From NCBI GenBank assembly GCA_029582165.1, contig CM055870.1, positions 2,629,332 to 2,693,331 on the forward strand: a stretch of DNA of 64,000 nucleotides. Direction: 5' to 3'. Source of the DNA: Portulaca oleracea (Eukaryota; Streptophyta; Magnoliopsida; Caryophyllales; Portulacaceae). The first letter of the stretch is position 1. Each line of letters begins with the position of its first letter. The notes beneath the pieces are model-generated. The model had not been told where the DNA came from and did not search any database. It was given only the letters and a program-made list of their open reading frames with translations. The position numbers were made by a program, and so were the translations under genes. This document shows, piece after piece, positions 22,863-32,101 of this stretch.

Positions 22863-22900
22863 AGGGGTGTGAGGCTAGGGTTAGGGTTTAGAGGGAGGGA
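22385..22900. other. GC-rich island with telomere-like borders inside the solo LTR
   Basis: The left border has TTAGGGTTTTAGGGTTAGGG (about 22390-22412) and the right border GGCTAGGGTTAGGGTTTA (about 22872-22889). Between them the sequence is GC-rich, with both strands open over 90 or more codons, ending in a (GA)n run at 22830-22858. Telomere-like (telo-box) motifs are common in plant 5' leaders, so this may be a promoter/leader region of the LTR. The low-complexity Ala/Pro/Arg translations are not taken as proteins. Confidence 0.5.
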
Positions 22901-23308
22901 GAGGGTTTTTATACTAACACATAATTAAGGCCCAACTAAACACTCTTAAACCAACCCAACTAAAACAATTAAAAACCTGATTTTTCTAAAAAAAAACCTA
23001 ATAATACTAATAATAGTAATAGTAATACTAATACTAATAATAATATTAATCACATAGCAAATAATATTCACGTAATTAATCACATAACTCAATAATATTA
23101 ATAGTAATACTAATAATAAAAAGAGTAAAACTAATAATACTAAACCTATGAAATTACCGATATACCCTTGTTAGTCTCTCACGATCCTACGAGCTCAAGT
23201 GTTAGCAAAATAAAACACAAACGAATAATAATAAATAACGAAGTCAAACCTAATTTACTAACGACGTCACGGTCAACATCTTTGGATTTTTCGGGGTTTT
23301 ACACTAGT

Positions 23309-24039
23309 AGTCAGTTAAAATGAGAGAAATAAAAGAAAAAAAAGAGAATAATATGAGTATATGACATGTACTTATGTACAAGTATATATTGTATGTTGGA
23401 CGGTTGAGTATTTAATTTGTATTCTCTCTATCTCTAGTTATTTATTCTCTTAATTAATTATTTTTGTATCTAATTAATTGTCTAGCTCTTTTACATTTCT
23501 TATCAACAGTTCTATTAATTTCAACCCTAGTAAATAATTTTGGAACCAATAACTTATCAATAATTAAGGATATTCTTATCATTTTGATATATTTCTACTT
23601 AACCTTTTGTGTGATATTGGTTTTTCTGCTTCTTTTTAAAGTGACAAATAAAAAAGATGGAGGCATCATTAAGGTACTTTATGATTAATTATAGTTAACT
23701 TATATGATACAAAAATAGTTCATTAATATTTAATAAAATCTATTATAAATTTATCAACATTATTGTAAAAATCATCAATATTTCAAAATATATCAATTTT
23801 TATACAAATTAATTCTTCCCCTTAAAAATTGATTTATTTTGAATACATGGAGCCAATTAAGATAATTCATCCCCTTAAAATTTGAAGTGTGCAATTGGCC
23901 GGCGTGAGTAAGAAGAGATAATCATCATCATCACTCTAATATATGTGTAAATTTGTAAATGGTACGTCCTTGGAGGCATTTTCCACATTTGTTATCCAGC
24001 TAGATTTTTACTGTTGGAACTTGAGAGCCTAGAACCTTT
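23309..24039. other. AT-rich upstream region of Kunitz B1
   Basis: No gene recognised. From about 23882 the sequence is paralogous to the region before Kunitz B2 (TGGCCGGYGTGAG and TTATCCAGCTAGATTTTTA are shared), so a promoter-proximal part of about 150-230 bp is conserved between the B genes. Confidence 0.55.
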
Positions 24040-24047
24040 TATAAATA
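24040..24047 (+). promoter_or_regulatory. TATA box of Kunitz B1
   Basis: TATAAATA, 83 bp before the ATG start to start. The upstream sequence TTATCCAGCTAGATTTTTA is also present before Kunitz B2. Confidence 0.7.
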
Positions 24048-24122
24048 GAGGCTATTCCTGGCCCAATTGGTACCCATCAATCACAGCAAACAACAAAACC
24101 TAATTCCCCTTTGAAATCAAAA

Positions 24123-24827
24123 ATGGCTACTCGTTTTCTGATGTTGGCTGCAGCCAGTGCCCTCCTCCTGCTGGTGTCCCTCTCTCCGACACCAACAACC
24201 GGTCAAACTGTCGACGACGCAGTTCTGGACTTGTCGGGAAACCCAGTGGAATACGGCGCTGAGTACTACATCATCCCAGTTGGCGGCAGACTTGGCGGCG
24301 GCTTGACCAGGTCGTCCAAACCCCACCAGCCCAGGTGTCCTCTCTACCTCGTACAATCTCCCGACCCCAACTCCAAAGGTACGGCAGTCAAGTTCGTCCC
24401 TGTCGGCCAGGACACGACCCAGACCGTAGTCCGTGCTGGGGAAGACCTTAGGATCAACTCCGGCCCTGGGGGGTGTCTCAGCAGAGGGTTCTGGAAGGTG
24501 CTGCGTGATGGGCCCACCGGCCGCGAAGAGATTATAGCCTCAGGGGAGCGAAGAATCCCGCCGGCTAACTTCCGGTTGGCTCGGTGGTCGGTGACCAGCC
24601 CACTTCCAGTGTACCAGATCATTCACTGTCTCAACTGCGGGAATCCCGACAAGGTTGGAGTCGTGGGTCCTTTGTCTGTGGTGGACGACAGCAACGCCAA
24701 CATGAAGATTATTGCGTTTTCCCCGGGGCCAAATGATGTCTCACATGAGCTTCATGTCGTCTTCGTCAAGAAAACCGAAGAAACACCTCTCAATATTGAA
24801 CAAGTGGTGTTTAATTTGCTTGAGTAG
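24123..24827 (+). CDS. Kunitz-type protease inhibitor, subtype B (B1)
   Basis: Intronless gene for a 234-aa secreted Kunitz family protein. Residues 1-27 are a signal peptide (Ala/Leu-rich, ending PTPTTG). The family signature is VLDLSGNPVEYGAEYYI (34-50). Cysteines 72, 118, 169 and 172 match the conserved pairs; the last two sit in HCLNCG with only two residues between them. A Gly-rich loop (GGRLGGGLTRSS, 54-65) lies before the first disulfide. Role by family: protease inhibition in the cell wall, vacuole or secretory space; specificity cannot be read from the sequence. The start is the ATG in AAAAATGGCT; an in-frame extension to 24111 has no ATG. AATAAAG at about 24909 is a likely polyadenylation signal. 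Close paralog of B2 (57039-57713). Confidence 0.92.
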   Translation: MATRFLMLAAASALLLLVSLSPTPTTGQTVDDAVLDLSGNPVEYGAEYYIIPVGGRLGGGLTRSSKPHQPRCPLYLVQSPDPNSKGTAVKFVPVGQDTTQTVVRAGEDLRINSGPGGCLSRGFWKVLRDGPTGREEIIASGERRIPPANFRLARWSVTSPLPVYQIIHCLNCGNPDKVGVVGPLSVVDDSNANMKIIAFSPGPNDVSHELHVVFVKKTEETPLNIEQVVFNLLE

Positions 24828-26571
24828 TGAAGAAGATTAAATTAGATTAAAAATGCATGCCATCGAACTACCTACGTTACCTATGTAGTATGTACAAATA
24901 GTAATCATAAATAAAGCTGTTGTCTCAGCTAGTTGCTAGGGCATGCATGGTAAGCTAGCAACCAATAATAAGACCTCTACTGTTTGTAATCACTTGCCAC
25001 TCAGTATCTGCGTTAATGTATCCAACTTTGTTTTAATTTCTGCAATAAGTGATCATTTGATGCATATACCTACATTTGTTTTTGTTTAGGGATCCTATCA
25101 TAATTGAATTTCTTTTTTCCATTATGATAGTTAAAAAATATTATTTATTTTTAAGAAATTAAAATTAATATATATTAGTTACAATGATTTGATTCAACAA
25201 GTTACGCAATTTATTGAGATAAAAAATTTTAACAAAATTTAATATTTATAGTAGTTGAATTTTTTTTCAACTATAATAATTGAAAACTAGTATAACAACC
25301 CTTAGTCATATCTTTAAAAATTAAAATTAATATATTTTAATCAGGAAACCTCAGAGAGTCTACCACAAATCTCCATGTTGATTGTAACACCTAAAATACA
25401 CTCCAAATAGTCTAAAAATAGCACAATACATATAGATCCAATTTTCGACGACACGTTCAATTCCTGTTTTTTGATCTATAACTCGTGCTATACACCTTTA
25501 ACACTCAAACCGTAAAATCCTTATTAAAGCTAACTCATGAAGGAACTTCTAGACCAAAGTTTCGATTAAACCCACTCCACAATTAATGGTATCTTCTTAA
25601 AGTGCCCTTAGTGAACGGTCCAAAAAAAACGTGAGATATTGCCATGAGTTTCAATCTCACACCTCACGCCGATAAATTAGGCGTTAGAATCAAACTCATG
25701 CCACTACGTTACGTTTTATCACGGATCCCGCAACCGTCCTAGAAACAACGATGACTGCAAATAAACTCACCACAAACGTGAGTTTTCTATATTGGCGGGA
25801 GAAAACGTACTCACGCCAATTGTGAGTTTATTATACAAAATAAAAAAAATATGAAATTTCTTGTCGTCCTAATTATGTATAACACAACATTAATATTTTT
25901 AATTAAATTTTATTATATTATAATTATAAGGAAATTATTTTCTTAATAAATTTTTTGGATTTACAATTTTCTAAATAAATTCCAGATAATGTTTTTATTT
26001 GTATAAGAATTCTAATTAATCATACATTACAAATAATAGAATCAAACTAAATTAAAATAACAACGTAAATTAATTAATCTACATGGTAAAGATATATTAA
26101 TAAAACTCTAAATTTACCAAAATATAATACAAACTTCAGATCATCATTTTCATTATCATCCTTAAATACTACATATTCATCTTGATCATCAATCTTCATC
26201 TTCAATATTCTATGATGAAATGAAGATTAGTTTGTTTATTGATGGATGGAAATTTGCAAAGAGAGAAGAGGAGGGAAATTTGTAAAGGTAAGGAAAATGA
26301 GAAGGGAAGTGTGTAAAGAGAAATGAGGATGGAAAAATGAAAATTTTTGTGAAATAATTTTCACATTATCTGATATTGCTACTTTCATTTTCGAAATCCA
26401 CAGCATTATTGCTATTTTCGTTTTCGAAATCCCTTTTCCTACTTACTATGAATAATCCCAGTCAAACTCTTCTTCCCTTCTATAAATTCGGGCCTACCCA
26501 ACCCAACCCAACCCAACCCAACCAAACCAAACCAAACCAAGAGAAACCCCAAAGAACTAAGTAACACAAAA
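24828..26571. other. Region between Kunitz B1 and the A2 pseudogene
   Basis: Covers the 3' flank of B1, whose AT-rich part (about 25120-25330) is paralogous to 57870-58070. Then comes 25340-25850, with a repeated AACGTGAG/CTCACG-type motif and no gene. Then the copy of the block 1 upstream segment (25860-26340) and the A2 promoter with TATAAAT at about 26480. The block junction lies between about 25330 and 25860. A CCCAA/CCAAA microsatellite sits at about 26498-26540. Confidence 0.6.
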
Positions 26572-27074
26572 ATGGCCCTCCAAAATTTCTTGATCCTTTC
26601 CAGCACCACCCTCGTCATCCTCCTCCTATCCCTCTCCCCCCACCCAACCACCCGCTCAATTCCGGCAACTCGTCCTCGACGTCGCAGGCAATCCGGTGGA
26701 ACCCGGGAGTGAATAATACATAATGGTCAACATTCTCCCACTCATCCTCATGAGCGTGACCCGCGCTCCCAAACCCGGCGAAAGGTGCCCTCTCTACGCA
26801 GCCGCCGAGAGCCTCCTGGATCTGTCGATGGCTCAGCCGGTGCGGTTCATCGTCCCCAACAACCCCAACCAGAAAACATCACCGACTGGGAGGAAGTCAG
26901 AATCAACTCCGGGGACAGCCTCGAGTGCAGGAGCGGCGGGTTCTGGACCATGGTTCGAGACCAGACCACCGGCCAGATCCAGGTGGTCGCGGCCGGGGCT
27001 CCCAAGGTCACCCCTGTGTCGTCGTTCCGGCTCGAGAGGGTCAGCCCTTCCTTCCCCAGCTACAGCATTAACTA
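26572..27074 (+). pseudogene. Kunitz subtype A pseudogene (A2), 5' part
   Basis: Clear paralog of A1, starting with the same ATGGCCCTCCAAAATTTC. Lesions are one extra base after the signal peptide (CACCCGCTC against CACTGCTC in A1), a rewritten stretch near 26715-26750 with stop codons in the original frame, and a base lost near 26875. It ends abruptly after the codons for SIN plus TA of the next codon, equal to Tyr173 of A1, where the MULE begins. The rest of the gene is at 49801-49955. Open frames at 26723-27166 and 26785-27075 are parts of this pseudogene in different frames, running into the transposon. Confidence 0.92.
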
Positions 27075-27160
27075 GGGATTTTTGCTTTTTGGACCCTGTA
27101 TTTTGGGGGTATTTACATTATGGACCCCCATGTTTCAAAGTTTGCATTTTGAACCCTGTA
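27075..27160 (+). repeat. MULE left terminal inverted repeat
   Basis: Outer part GGGATTTTTGCTTTTTGGA, then the shared repeat to about 27160 (includes ATTATGGACCCCCATGTTTC). It matches the inverse of 49735-49800 with few differences. Confidence 0.85.
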
Positions 27161-28373
27161 CTTTGATTCCGGCAACACTATGGACATAACTAGAGGGGTC
27201 CGGCCAAAAGAGGCCATTATTGTAGTTTGAACGATTTTTCTTTCCAAAATTGCCCCTTGATTATTTTTGAACTGCCGAAGTTACCCTTCATTTAGTCAAA
27301 CATTAATTTACTTATACTACCTCAATTCTAACATTTGTTTTATTTTACAATCTTCCTCATCTCTTTCTTTCTCTAACTGCTCGAGCATATCTGCCATAAC
27401 CATATCAAACCTCACCATCTCCGTTTGCCATCCCCATCTCATTTATCCCTCGTCACTCTCCCCTGTCGACCTTCGAACTCGGAACCCAACGTCGACATTC
27501 GAACTCGCTTGGAACTTCAAATCTGCAACCACCTGTGGAAGCTCCCTTGCCAGATTAAGGGGAAGCTTTGCATACCATAAAAGGGGAACGACTAGATCGA
27601 AAACCACAAGAAGACTCTGGTAAGTATAGTTCCATATTTATATTGTTCATAAAACCTAAAATTGATTTTTATTAATTTAGGGTTTTGGTGAATCTGTACA
27701 AGCTAATGAATTGAGATTTGAGTTTGGGTTGGTGAAGAAGATAATGAAGATATATTTATGTTTGAACAAGCTAATAGAACAAGCTAATGGATTGAAATAT
27801 CAAATTATAATTTTTTTTTTGGTTGGAATTAGGGTTCATAAACCCCGAATTGAAATATCAATTATAATTTTTTTTGGTTGGAATTAGGGTTCATAAACCC
27901 CAAATTGAAGGTGTGACAATGTTCTGGTTATGGTGAATGATTGATGAATAATGTCAAATTCATATTGTTTGGTTGGTGTTGGTTGTTTGTTAAGCATAAT
28001 TGGCATGGAAAACTTGAAACTACAAATTGGAAGTGCAAACCATATTTGTCTTTACTTCATCTAACTACTATTAGTTAATAAATCCATATTTTGATAGATG
28101 AATGACAAAAGAAAGAGTAGTATATGTGAAATTTATACAACATAATAAAATTTATAGCATGATTGTTAATATAACAATAAAATGAAACAAATTGCTAATA
28201 AAATTGGATTTTTTCCCCTGCCCCTGCATTTTTTCGTTTTTGTTATGGGGAATTGTCAATTGAGGGTGATGCTAGGTTGGTTTAGTCCATAATTGAATGG
28301 AGATGTTACTCTTGGTTGGTAAAGTTCCATATTTTTATTGTTCCTTAATTATTAAAACTATATTTATGTTTAG
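27161..28373 (+). other. MULE leader region and probable first intron of the GRF gene
   Basis: Pyrimidine-rich leader (27330-27480) followed by a donor-like CTG|GTAAGTAT at 27619/27620 and an acceptor-like TTATGTTTAG ending at 28373, directly before the GRF gene's ATG. This suggests an untranslated first exon ending at 27619 and a 754-bp intron. An open frame at 27267-27623 overlaps the exon but has no recognisable domain. A segment of about 70 bp (GGTTGGAATTAGGGTTCATA) is tandemly duplicated around 27805-27905. Confidence 0.5.
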
Positions 28374-28832
28374 ATGGAATCCAGCTCGAGTTCAATGGGT
28401 TCAAGGGGCATATATTATTGCCGAAAATGCAAAAGTGGAACAGATTCGCAACGACGAATTTCCAAGACAAATTTGAATTACTTAAGGCCTTATTGGAGCT
28501 GTCAAAGGTGTGGTGAGTTCTTGTGTTGGGTAGAAGGTGAACACAGACGACATGAAATGGGTGTGGTTGGAGGGCCAACTGACGAGCGCAACAGTGGAAG
28601 GGATAAGACTGTTGGAGGGTCAAATGAAGAATTGACACATGAACAAGGACGCAACTCAGTTGACTTTAGTCGATTTGTTGAAGAATTAAGTGCGTTTAGG
28701 GCTGAAGTTAGGCAATGGTTGATGAAAATATATGATGTAGCTAAAGTTATGTCGTTAGTGTGTTGTGGTATTTTTTTGGTTGTATTGGTGCGCTACTCAA
28801 GTAAGCTAGATCGTGGCTCAATGGTATATTGA
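28374..28832 (+). CDS. GRF-type zinc-finger protein with a C-terminal membrane segment (MULE cargo)
   Basis: 152-aa protein. The N-terminal part has cysteines 16, 19, 43, 46 and 51 in a GRF-like arrangement (YYCRKC ... RPYWSCQRCGEFLCW), a small zinc-binding fold thought to contact nucleic acid. The middle is polar and acidic. A predicted helix (SRFVEELSAFRAEVRQWLMK) precedes a hydrophobic stretch at about 124-139 (VMSLVCCGIFLVVLVRY), probably a membrane anchor. Small GRF/membrane proteins are frequent, uncharacterised members of plant genomes; finding one between MULE ends suggests captured or accessory cargo. The frame is intact. It ends 14 bp before the gypsy insertion, which probably interrupts the 3' untranslated region. 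Function not known. Confidence 0.65.
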   Translation: MESSSSSMGSRGIYYCRKCKSGTDSQRRISKTNLNYLRPYWSCQRCGEFLCWVEGEHRRHEMGVVGGPTDERNSGRDKTVGGSNEELTHEQGRNSVDFSRFVEELSAFRAEVRQWLMKIYDVAKVMSLVCCGIFLVVLVRYSSKLDRGSMVY

Positions 28833-28846
28833 TTTAGGTGTCCTTG

Positions 28847-30506
28847 TGTAGACACCGAAAATGGGTCGGGCAGATTTTCAGTTTAACCCGGGGACAGAAA
28901 TGAAGGCTCGTGCGGATTTGGGCCAAAATGGTTGGGCTGGCGCGGATTTACAAAATTTGGGCCAAAATCAGCAAGGTTGGCGCAGATTCTATAGATGGGC
29001 CTAACAGTCGGGTTGGCGCGGATTTCTGGTATCTGGACCAAATTGGGAAGGTTGGCGCGGATTTTGTTTTTGGGCCATAATATAGAGATCGGCGCGGATT
29101 TATGCCCATCCCAGATTTTGAAGGTGGATCCACGCGGATCTTGAACTGGATCCGGATCCAAATAGAACCCAAGAATCCGCGCAGATTCGGGTCGGTCAGG
29201 ATTGCGCGGATTCTGGCAGTTTTCTGGCGGTTACTCTGCAGTCAGCATAACTGATCAAAACCGCCTTGCAACCGTTGGGAGTGGCGCGGATTCTGGTCGA
29301 GGAATAACCACGCTACCACCGCCGATTCGGGGTTATTTAAGGATCCGCGCGGATCCAATTTTGGAGGTTAGCAATTTTTGATCCCGGTGAGAGTTTTCCA
29401 GGCGAACTCAAATTTTCTCCTAAAAAACTTGATTCCGGCGAAGGTTTGCGAAATTCGCGCGGATTTCACCAGTTGGGCTTCTCGGCCACTTCAGGTCCAC
29501 GCAGATTCCGGCCCACCCCAGACCACTTTGGTTCATCCGACCTGTACCGGACAAAATCCGCGTGGATTTTGGGTATTTTCATCTTTTCTCTTTTTCTCGT
29601 TTCTTAGGCCATAACTGTAATAATGTAGTCGGTAGATCCCCGCCCGCTGTAATTTAGTTTTCTTTTCGTTTCTTTTGTTATTTCATCCAATATGTGAACC
29701 TTATTATTCCATTCCGAATGCATGCATATTTTTCTTAATTCGTGACAACTCTTCTTTTTTTTTTCTTAATATGTAAAACCTGACTTAGTAAAGGCCGCTT
29801 CGGCGACATGCATGGCATCCCCCTACACCGACTTCTTTACCCCCGAATCCGTTCTTTTGGTTCGAGACCGGAGTCATAAAATTTAGGTTTTGTTAATTTT
29901 ACTTTTAAAATTAACTGGCGACTCTTTTTTTTTATTTTAGGTTTTTTTTTATTTTCATTTTTTTCTAAAAAAGTCAGAAAAAGAGAAAAGAGGAACACCG
30001 ACCCAAAATGGACCCGGAATCCGCGCGGATCCGCGCGGATCCAGGTCTATTTGGGTCAGCTTTTTCTCTTCTCATTTTTTTTTCATCTTTTCGTTTTGTT
30101 AAAAAAAAAAAACTTGTTTCGGCCTAAACAGTGCCCGGATCCGCGCGGATCCGGCCTTGGTTGGCCCAGTTTCTTTTTTCATTTTTTTTCTTCTTTCTCT
30201 TTTCTTTTGCCTCGACGAATTAATTTTGGCCCGTAAAGGATCCAAATCCGCGCGGATCCTACCCGGTTTATTTTTTCCTGTTTTTTGGTCGAATGGTCCC
30301 GAACCCGTGGATCCGTGCACCATTTAGGCCAGTTGGCTGCGATCCGCGGATCCGTGCCCGAGTTCGCTTTTTTCTTTTACTTTTTTCTTTTTGTCGAATT
30401 CAAAATAACCTCAAAAGCCAAAAATCTTAAATTGTCCCTTTAAAGATAAGCAACCCTACGTCGAATCGACCTTCCGGGGACCGTGCTCCGGGGTCATGGC
30501 CCTACA
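28847..30506 (+). mobile_element. 5' LTR of the nested Tat element
   Basis: Starts TGTAGACACC after the target duplication and ends GGCCCTACA, matching the 3' LTR end at 43873. Segments such as 29370-29780 are almost identical to 42745-43150, while others (28850-29230, 30280-30370) differ by many small indels. It contains AACTGGCGACTC at about 29913-29924, a copy of the core of the following primer site. Open frames in this LTR on both strands (28883-30323) are not genes. Confidence 0.88.
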
Positions 30507-32101
30507 AAGGGGCGACTCCTTTGGGACTTATAAGAGGGTAAAAACTTGAAAAGTCGGGTTTAGTTTTTTTTAAAAAAAGTTGTCACGTTTTTTTTTTTTT
30601 AACTTTAGGCATTATTTGCATCTCACGGGCCTTCCCCTTCGTCGGGCACACAAGGTACCGTTTAGGAAAATCCTTACTTACCATTTCGGGAAAAACATTA
30701 ACCATTCAACTCAGGTGGGTCCATTTAGACCTTCACCGAGCCGGTGGTTGTTTTTCCCCCTCGTGCCATACTCCTTAATCCACTTGATTAAAAGGAGCAA
30801 CCCGGGGGTATTAACCTTCCATGCACCCCATGGAGGCCAAATACCCGGGACACGAGTTAGGAGCCGGTAGTGAATCGACCCTTAAAGCTCTAAACGTAGG
30901 GCCTTGGTTAGGATTGAACTGCATTTGTATGCTATGTGTTTTTCCCTATCCTCGAACCTGAGACCATGCAATAGTGCTTAGAGAAAAAAAAAGTTAAAAA
31001 TGAAGTCTTCTTTCATCTTTTACGTGCTGATGCGACAGATGCGGACCTTGTTTAGGCCCGAAGAGGCTTGAGCCCGAAATCCGCGGATTCTGTTGTGCTC
31101 GACTCTTGTGAGCCTAAATTGGGGAAGGTCGGTAGCAGTGACTTGGCCCACATAGGACTCAGATCCAGGGAATCCGCGCGGATTCCAGGTTGGGCTGGGT
31201 CACATGTGGTCCAAATTCTTCCGGTTTGTTTTCCTTTTTTTTTAACCAGATTTAGGCCCGGTAATAGGCCTGAGCCCAGAAATCTGCGCGGATTTCTTTG
31301 GGGCTCGGTCATTGTCAGGCCTGAATCAGGCTATCTGTGTGTTAGGTGTCGGTCGTCGTTTTTTTTTTCTTTTCCTTCTTATTTTGTGTTTGGCTGGGAT
31401 TTGGGCTTGGCAGTAATTTTGAGCCAAGAAAATCATGTGAGCCTCACCGGGCGCAAGCCCAGGATCCGCGCGGACTCGGGAGCTTCGGTGGTGCGGACCA
31501 GTTAGAGTCGTTTGGTCTTCGTTTGGATCTGTGTTTTTTTTTTCCGTTTACATAGAATCTTGGTGTTTCGAGTCCGAAATACATTTGGGCTGTCTAAAGT
31601 CGTTGGGCCTCATGAGATCCATGCGGATTTTGTGAGCGGGCCTACCCTTTGCGTGGTCCAAATGGATTTCTAGTCAGTCTAGTCCGCTAGATTAATATGT
31701 TTAACCCTTATGAGAGGCCTGAGTCCTTTCGAGATTCGGTCCGATAAGGTTTAAACATGTTATTTCGAGCCTGAGTCCGCATTCTGCATAAAAGTTTTAT
31801 TTGGGCTTCGCATATAGTCTTGAGCCTTAGTTCGATTATTCGGAGTTCAAATAGAATTCTTCATCCATTGCATGTTGTGTCTTTAGGAGGGCGTTGAGCT
31901 GAGTCTTTGAATTCCTCCACCTTTTTGAGAATAGGTTGGTTTCGGGTTTATCAACGGACGAAACCAAGGCGTTGAAACCTTCGATATTCATTACGTGATA
32001 GAACAAGACCGGTATCATCCGAGGTAACCAATCCAGAGGCGACTGACGAAGGGACATCTGAGGGAGTAGTTGAGAGTTTAGTGATTGATCCATCTGAAAC
32101 C
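30507..32101 (+). other. Primer-binding region and 5' leader of the Tat element
   Basis: Directly after the LTR comes AAGGGGCGACTCCTTTGGGA (30507-30526). Its GGCGACTCC core is the usual primer-site text of Tat/Ogre-type elements, for which tRNA-Arg priming has been described; I could not verify the tRNA. The rest of the 1.6 kb leader is non-coding, with several GATCCGCGCGGATTC-type palindromes (for example 31078, 31170, 31287, 31463). Open frames at 30580, 31068 and minus 31052 have no recognisable domains. Confidence 0.65.

Larger units (their letters stand above)
19905..23303. mobile_element. Solo LTR, 3.4 kb, target duplication CTAGT
   Basis: Starts TGTAACGCCCCGG and ends CGGGGTTTTACA (TG...CA), flanked on both sides by CTAGT (19900-19904 and 23304-23308). 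No primer site, polypurine tract or polyprotein is present, so it is a solo LTR left by recombination between two LTRs. The ends and length recall Tekay/Del-type gypsy LTRs, but that assignment is a guess. Internal features are a short tandem array (20358-20505), a GC-rich island with telomere-like repeats (22385-22900) and a (GA)n tract. Open frames inside it (for example 21197, 21780 and 22405) look like LTR sequence. Confidence 0.8.
12870..25330. repeat. Tandem duplication, block 1 (Kunitz A1 + B1)
   Basis: Block 1 pairs with 25860-58070. Order is the same in both: shared upstream AT-rich segment, subtype A Kunitz gene, long shared intergenic region with a TRIM element, subtype B Kunitz gene, shared 3' flank. 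Matching landmarks include 15028-15100 with 51780-51840, 15740-15990 with 52470-52870, 16620-16720 with 55080-55170, 18140-18375 with 56370-56600, and 23882-24110 with 56605-57030. Block 1 has about 5.5 kb of private sequence between 18376 and 23881. Block borders are approximate. Confidence 0.8.

Noticed and set aside
22405..22928. Overlapping open frames on both strands in GC-rich DNA
   Set aside because: Low-complexity Ala/Pro/Arg/Gly content caused by GC bias inside a solo LTR; no domain.
28883..30323. Several open frames on both strands in the gypsy 5' LTR and matching frames in the 3' LTR
   Set aside because: They follow the CCGCGCGGAT motif composition and lie in LTR sequence shared at both ends.
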